Position numbers and translations under genes: made by a program. From Sphingomonas taxi (GTDB taxonomy: Bacteria > Pseudomonadota > Alphaproteobacteria > Sphingomonadales > Sphingomonadaceae): DNA of 64,000 nucleotides. The first letter of the stretch is position 1. The number at the start of each line of letters is the position of its first letter. Shown here piece by piece: positions 63,513 through 64,000 of this stretch. The notes below the pieces were generated by a model that ran no database searches, was not told the origin of the DNA, and worked only from the letters and a program-made list of their open reading frames with translations. The DNA lies in contig QFMX01000003.1 in the NCBI GenBank assembly GCA_003240625.1, positions 248,001 through 312,000 of the forward strand. Direction: 5' to 3'.

Positions 63513-64000
63513 ATGGCAGACAAGCAGCGTTTCGAGGCAATTGTTGGCGACATTGGCCGAAAGCTCTGGTCGATCTTCCCCGAGGACGCTGTGGAGATGC
63601 GATTCGAGGCACAGTTTCATGAGTGGATGCAGACTGCCGGCGTCAGTCAATGGACCCGTCGCAACGGTGCGCGAGGGCAGTATGCCTGCTTCGGTAGCAG
63701 ACCCGAGGAGGTTGAGGAGGCAATAAAGTTCGATCTCGCGAGAATGAGAACGCTCGATATCTTCCTGCCGAGACCTTGGAATCACGTTACGGTGACCTTG
63801 ACCGAAAATGCTAAGATCAAATTTGATTATGCTTATGTCGACGAAATCGATCAGTGGCCTCGCCTTCATCTGATTGGGATCAGCGCTCTCGATCAAGTAG
63901 AGGCAACCCGCGATTACGGCATACCTGCTGCTGATTGGCGGCATGTCGCCAGCCAAGTGCTCAAAATTAGGAGGGCGGAATATGAGGCCGCGCGGGCTTC
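63513..64000 (+). CDS. YezG/DUF600-like putative immunity protein, 3' end outside window
   Basis: From ATG 63513 the frame stays open to the last base (162 complete codons). IVGDIGRKLWSIFPEDAVEM at the start and RPWNHVTVTLTENAKIKFDY in the middle follow the YezG/DUF600 pattern, though the tail continues (DEIDQWPRLHLIGISALDQV). Upstream in frame there is a stop at 63471. The ribosome site is weak. A second family member in the same island as 61418-61738 fits an array of immunity genes. Confidence 0.55.
   Translation, partial: MADKQRFEAIVGDIGRKLWSIFPEDAVEMRFEAQFHEWMQTAGVSQWTRRNGARGQYACFGSRPEEVEEAIKFDLARMRTLDIFLPRPWNHVTVTLTENAKIKFDYAYVDEIDQWPRLHLIGISALDQVEATRDYGIPAADWRHVASQVLKIRRAEYEAARA

Noticed and set aside
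63331..63726. 131-codon plus-strand frame overlapping the YezG-like gene
   Set aside because: Out-of-frame with the DUF600-like protein, which has the better composition and stays open to the window edge.
1..64000. CRISPR arrays, tRNA or rRNA genes
   Set aside because: I looked for evenly spaced direct repeats and cloverleaf or rRNA-like stretches and saw none; a covariance-model search could still find a small RNA.

Overview
The window reads as chromosomal DNA of a sphingomonad-like alphaproteobacterium. This is inferred from the high G+C of most of it, the many TonB-dependent receptors (three), the secreted glycosidases and peptidases, the tryptophan-halogenase/SapC/TonB-receptor grouping, and the NodT/AcrB-type efflux system. 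No 16S or other marker gene is present, so the genus is an inference. I see no tRNA, rRNA or CRISPR array.

Layout, left to right. (1) 1-0.64 kb: the end of a probable alpha-L-fucosidase. (2) 0.7-8.7 kb, minus strand: a six-gene RND efflux operon with its own two-component system; most of the genes overlap or abut by a few bases. (3) 9.2-17.9 kb: a sugar-uptake locus, with SapC-like protein and flavin halogenase on the minus strand facing a large TonB receptor and an exported GH2 beta-galactosidase on the plus strand. (4) 18-25.6 kb: an M14 peptidase, a siderophore-type TonB receptor, and a divergent ABC exporter with two DUF3526-type permeases. (5) 25.8-36.2 kb: singletons (MscS channel, EEP-family lipoprotein, MFS pump, GH130, exported methyltransferase, M20 peptidase) with small unknown genes and a lone barstar-like gene. 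(6) 36.3-39.1 kb: a third TonB receptor.

(7) 40.1-49.6 kb: a MacB/LolD-type ABC system (adaptor, ATPase, a 38-residue one-helix protein, two paralogous FtsX-like permeases) divergent from an NtrC-like regulator and its kinase. The regulator lacks the GAFTGA loop needed to touch sigma-54. (8) 49.6-56.7 kb: a sulfide/persulfide operon (MBL-fold hydrolase, two YeeE/YedE proteins, a phosphatase-like/FAD oxidoreductase fusion, TauE exporter, Lgt-like/TlpA fusion, DsbA-like protein) divergent from a peroxiredoxin and an ArsR-family repressor. The operon is partly eroded: the fusion gene has a frameshift and a 32-residue peroxiredoxin stub remains inside it.

(9) 57.1-58 kb: a Tat-exported hydroxypyruvate-isomerase-like protein. 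(10) 58.2-60.5 kb: an IS91-type element whose integrase and transposase are each broken by one frameshift. (11) 60.5-64 kb: a visibly AT-richer stretch with small, intact and broken genes resembling immunity proteins of polymorphic toxin systems (two YezG/DUF600-like, one RhsIA/NTF2-like pseudogene, one gene with an internal stop). The last gene runs off the window. This island is the most unusual part of the window, and several of its genes become visible only when frames are read through stops or across the window edge.
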